Shown here: in pieces, positions 5,533 through 8,302 of the stretch | How the letters are laid out: every line of letters starts with the position of its first letter | Numbering within the stretch: position 1 is the first letter of the stretch | DNA from: Planctomycetota bacterium | Lineage (GTDB): Bacteria; Planctomycetota; UBA1135; GCA-002686595 | Assembly (NCBI GenBank): GCA_013140785.1 | Contig: JABFRZ010000611.1 | Coordinates: forward strand, 1 to 8,302 | Length of the DNA stretch: 8,302 bases | Direction: 5' to 3' | Program-made: the position numbers and the translations under genes | The notes under the pieces: generated by a model | Told to the model about the DNA's origin: nothing | The model's database searches: none | The model's input: only the letters and a program-made list of their open reading frames with translations

Positions 5533-7100
5533 TTCGGTCGGGAGCGGACGGACGGGGAAATCGATTTCGCCCCGGCCTCCCCTTTCGGAGGCGGGCCGCC
5601 CGGGCTGGAGCGCTTCTGCTCGCGGCTTGCGCGCTGGGCCCGGAACAGGCCGTAGGTACCCGTCCGGCCGCGACCGAGACGCGCATCGAACGCTCGGCTC
5701 GGCTGGAGCTCGGCCGGCTCGTGCGCCCGGCGGACGAAGGCGGAGCGCTCCTGATCACCGGCGACGGCATCACGGTCGAGCTCGTGGGTGAGCTGCGCGG
5801 CGCCGAGGCCGAGGCCGCGCCCGACACGTTCACCGGCGTCGGCATCCGTGTCACCGGCAAGAACGTGACCCTGCGCGGCGCGCGCGTGGCGGGCTACCGG
5901 GTCGGGATCCACGCCGCCGGCGCGGACGGGCTGGTGCTCGAGGACTGCGACGTGTCGGGGAACTTCCGCCAGCACCTGAAGTCCACGCAGGCGAAGGAAG
6001 CGCGCGAGGACTGGCTCGAGCCGCACGCGAACGACGCGCACGAATGGTTCACGCGCTACGGCGCCGGGATCCACGTCGAGCGCTCGCGCGGCGTGACGGT
6101 GCGGCGCTGCCGCGCGCGTGCCGGGCAGAACGGGCTCGTGCTGGAGCGCGTCGAGAAGGCGCAGGTCTACGACAACGACTTCTCGTTCCTCTCGGGCTGG
6201 GGCATCGCGCTGTGGCGCTCGAGCGACAACGTGCTCGCGCGCAACGCCTGCGACTTCTGCATCCGCGGCTACAGCCACGGCGTCTACAACCGCGGCCAGG
6301 ACTCGGCCGGGATCCTCCTGTTCGAGCAGTGCTCGCGCAACGTGATCGCCGAGAACTCGGCCACGCATTGCGGTGACGGGTTCTTCGGCTTCGCGGGCCA
6401 AGAGGCGCTGGGCGGCGTGCCGCCGCCGACGGCCGATTTCGACTACACCGGCCTGGGCTGCAACGAGAACCTCATCCAGCGGAACGACTTCTCCCACGCG
6501 GCCGCGCACGGCCTCGAGCTGACCTTCAGCTTCGAGAACCGGATCCTCTCGAACCGCCTGGTTGGCAATGCGATCTGCGGGATCTGGGCGGGCTACTCGC
6601 GACGGACCCTCATCGTGGACAACGAGATCGAAGACAACGGATCGGCGGGTCATGGTCTCGAGCGTGGCGGCGTCAACATCGAGCACGGACAGGACAACCT
6701 GATCCAGAGCAACCGCTTCCGTGCCAATCGCTGCGGAGTGCACCTCTGGTGGGACGAGGACCCCGGCCTGGCCAAGCTCCCCTGGTGTGTCGCCAACGGC
6801 AGCGAAGCGCGTGGGAACTCGATTGCCGCCAATGCCTTCGAGGGCGACGAGCTGGCGATCCACCTGCGGGAAGCGGCGCAGACGTCCATCTGGGAGAACG
6901 GATTCCAGCAGGTGGAGTGCGAGCTGGAGGTCAGCGGGCCGCCACCCGCTGACACACCTCCCAGCCTCTACAACGTGCCGCCTCTGCCCGAACTCCCAGG
7001 TCAGAGCCAGCCGGTCGGCGCGAGAGCGCAGCTCGCCGGCCGCGACAAGATCCAGCTCGACCAGTGGGGCCCGCTCGAGCCCCTCACCGACGCGAAGTGA
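5508..7100 (+). CDS. Right-handed parallel beta-helix protein, probable exported lipoprotein
   Basis: From ATG 5508 the protein has 530 residues; ATG 5463, ATG 5493, GTG 5520 or ATT 5532 (with GTGAGG just upstream) are alternative starts. An Arg-rich segment followed by AGALLLAAC gives a lipobox-like LAAC with the cysteine at residue 41; the long n-region suggests a later start. From about residue 80 to 500 the sequence is made of short beta-helix coils with N-x-I/V and G-I/L ladders, for example GITVELVG, GVTVRRCRARAGQNGLVLE, NVIAENSATHCGDGF, NRILSNRLVGNAICGIW and NLIQSNRFRANRCGVHLWW. This is the pectate-lyase/NosD-like fold (PbH1 repeats). Conserved-looking polar patches (NDAHEWFTRYGAGI, YSHGVYNRGQDSAGI, HGLERGGVNIEHGQD) may line a carbohydrate-binding groove. 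Enzymatic activity, if any, is unknown. The Pro-rich C-terminus (SGPPPADTPPSLYNVPPLPELPG onward in part) is outside the helix. It ends 7 bases before the convergent permease stop. Confidence 0.88.
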   Translation: MPRTVRPWIRSGADGRGNRFRPGLPFRRRAARAGALLLAACALGPEQAVGTRPAATETRIERSARLELGRLVRPADEGGALLITGDGITVELVGELRGAEAEAAPDTFTGVGIRVTGKNVTLRGARVAGYRVGIHAAGADGLVLEDCDVSGNFRQHLKSTQAKEAREDWLEPHANDAHEWFTRYGAGIHVERSRGVTVRRCRARAGQNGLVLERVEKAQVYDNDFSFLSGWGIALWRSSDNVLARNACDFCIRGYSHGVYNRGQDSAGILLFEQCSRNVIAENSATHCGDGFFGFAGQEALGGVPPPTADFDYTGLGCNENLIQRNDFSHAAAHGLELTFSFENRILSNRLVGNAICGIWAGYSRRTLIVDNEIEDNGSAGHGLERGGVNIEHGQDNLIQSNRFRANRCGVHLWWDEDPGLAKLPWCVANGSEARGNSIAANAFEGDELAIHLREAAQTSIWENGFQQVECELEVSGPPPADTPPSLYNVPPLPELPGQSQPVGARAQLAGRDKIQLDQWGPLEPLTDAK

Positions 7101-7107
7101 CGCGCCC

Positions 7108-8302
7108 TCAGGCGTTCTTCACCCAGCGCACGAGCTCCATGAACTTCGGCGGCTGGCCGGTGCGCAGGATCCCGATGCGGAAGATGCGGCCCGAGAGCCA
7201 CAACATCCCGATCGTCGTGGCCACCAGCAGGATCATCGTCCCGACGCGATCGAACATGGGCGGGTCGGCCGCGGCGCGGTTCATCATGATGTACGGCGTG
7301 TAGATCGGGATCCACGACAGCACCGTGGCGAGCGTCCCGTTCGGCTCCTTCGGGATGAAGGCCATCGTCATGAGCGGCACGATCATGACGACCATGGCCG
7401 GCCCCATCATGTTCTGGGCCTCCTTGAGCGTGTTGCACAGGCTGCCGATCGCCAGGAACACGCCCGCGTAGAGCAGGTACCCGAGGAAGAAGTAGACCAC
7501 GAACCAGGTCAGGAGCCCGGAGCTCTTCAGCACGGTCAGGAGCTCGCCCGCGAGCTCGGCCTCCTGTCCCGCCTTGATCTCGAGGATCGCGACCAGCGAC
7601 AGGATCCAGGCTCCGATCATGGTCAGCCCGACCGCGGCGATGCCACCCAGCTTGCCCATCATCAGCTCGCCGGGCGTGACCGAGGAGAGCAGCACCTCGA
7701 TGATGCGGTTCGATTTCTCCTCGATGGTGTTGTTGAGCAGCATCTGCGCGATCGTGAAGATCGCGATCCACAGGAGATACACGAAGCCCATCGGCGCCCA
7801 CTGGCGGATCTTGTCGGCCAGGCTGACGGTCTCCTCGCCGATCTCCTTCTTGGGGTCGAGCGCGGCGAAGGGCAGGTGCGTGCGCTGCACCGCGCGCACG
7901 GAATCGGCGTCCACGCCCTTCTCGACGTACTCGAGGCGCCGCACCTCCTCGTTGACCGCGCGCTCGATCTCGTCCTTCAGGTCCTCGTCGGCCAGGTTCG
8001 AGCTCCAGTACTGGACCCCGAGCTTCTCGGCGCCGGGCGCGGCCGGCGGCGCGCCCGGACGCACGACCCGCGCGAGGATGTCGGACGGCACGATTACGGC
8101 CGCGAAGAGCTTGACGCGCTCGCTGTCGGCGGAATCGCCTTCGACGGCATCGCTGCCGACAGCATCGGCCTCGAGCGCGACGCGCTCGTCGCCGCGCAGG
8201 TAGGGCTTGAGCGCCTCGGCCAGCTCGGCGGCCGGCAGGTTCGCGTCGATGCCGGGCGGCAGCGGCACGCTGCGGATGCCGCGCCGCGGCTCCTTGAACT
8301 CG
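7108..8302 (-). CDS. ABC-2/NatB-type ABC transporter permease (5' end beyond the window)
   Basis: The frame is open from the right edge to the TGA at 7108-7110, giving 397 visible C-terminal residues; the visible start is EFKEPRRGIR, so the true start, first membrane helix and beginning of the extracytoplasmic domain are missing. Internal GTG codons such as 8268 are not starts. Visible residues 1-165 form the soluble extracytoplasmic domain, with an Ala/Asp/Glu-rich stretch. About six membrane helices follow (near 170-188, 218-240, 262-290, 299-316, 323-339, 353-371). Between the first two visible helices lies EEKSNRIIEVLLSSVTP, the cytoplasmic signature of NatB/YhaP-like ABC2_membrane_3 permeases, and the tail RIFRIGIL...ELVRWVKNA is also typical. 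Such permeases pair with a NatA-like ATPase to export ions, lipids or drugs; substrate here is unknown. The partner ATPase would be expected upstream, outside the window. Confidence 0.92.
   Translation of the reverse strand, partial: EFKEPRRGIRSVPLPPGIDANLPAAELAEALKPYLRGDERVALEADAVGSDAVEGDSADSERVKLFAAVIVPSDILARVVRPGAPPAAPGAEKLGVQYWSSNLADEDLKDEIERAVNEEVRRLEYVEKGVDADSVRAVQRTHLPFAALDPKKEIGEETVSLADKIRQWAPMGFVYLLWIAIFTIAQMLLNNTIEEKSNRIIEVLLSSVTPGELMMGKLGGIAAVGLTMIGAWILSLVAILEIKAGQEAELAGELLTVLKSSGLLTWFVVYFFLGYLLYAGVFLAIGSLCNTLKEAQNMMGPAMVVMIVPLMTMAFIPKEPNGTLATVLSWIPIYTPYIMMNRAAADPPMFDRVGTMILLVATTIGMLWLSGRIFRIGILRTGQPPKFMELVRWVKNA

Noticed and set aside
5127..6863. Long minus-strand open frame across the beta-helix and SRPBCC genes
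   Set aside because: The translation is Arg/Val/Ala-rich without motifs and lies antisense to a convincing beta-helix frame; it also overlaps the SRPBCC gene in another frame.
7103..7119. Small hairpin cgcc-ctca-ggcg followed by ttctt in the 7-bp convergent gap
   Set aside because: Only a 4-bp stem and an interrupted T run, partly inside the permease stop and last codons; too weak to call as a terminator.

Overview
The window is GC-rich, bacterial and gene-dense. The strongest lineage clue is a very large membrane-anchored Ser/Thr kinase joined to WD40 propellers. It carries the GDVVGTPSYMAPEQA activation segment, a VMDWGLA motif and a RRGWEWRHL linker, a combination I associate with Planctomycetota. 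A GC-rich planctomycete-type genome is therefore the best guess. This is inference; there is no rRNA or other phylogenetic marker here.

Layout: (1) Positions 1-127 are an exact copy of an internal piece of the kinase gene (958-1084). They are followed abruptly by the 3' end of an unrelated plus-strand TPR-like gene (128-253). (2) A 121-nt, nearly continuous hairpin (264-384) fills the gap between that gene and the convergent kinase gene. (3) The kinase gene (388-4515, minus) encodes 1375 residues: kinase, membrane helix, coiled coil, fourteen WD40-like repeats and a helical C-terminal region. (4) A 454-bp non-coding stretch (4516-4969) lies upstream of the kinase and holds a 172-bp element bounded by 21-bp inverted repeats. 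(5) A short membrane- or lipid-anchored SRPBCC-type protein (4970-5488, minus) is divergent, with only about 20 bp between starts, from a right-handed beta-helix protein (5508-7100, plus). The start region contains three 15-bp tandem repeats. (6) The window ends with the 3' part of an ABC-2/NatB-type permease gene (7108-8302, minus), convergent with the beta-helix gene across 7 bp.

The genes do not form an obvious pathway. The kinase looks like a cell-envelope sensor or scaffold. The beta-helix and SRPBCC proteins both look exported or envelope-anchored and may share a control region. The permease probably belongs to an export system whose ATPase gene would lie beyond the right edge. I see no convincing new defence or mobile system. 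The items most worth checking are structural: the 127-bp edge repeat (the length fits an assembler k-mer, so an artefact must be excluded), the two intergenic palindromic elements, and the triple repeat at the divergent starts.
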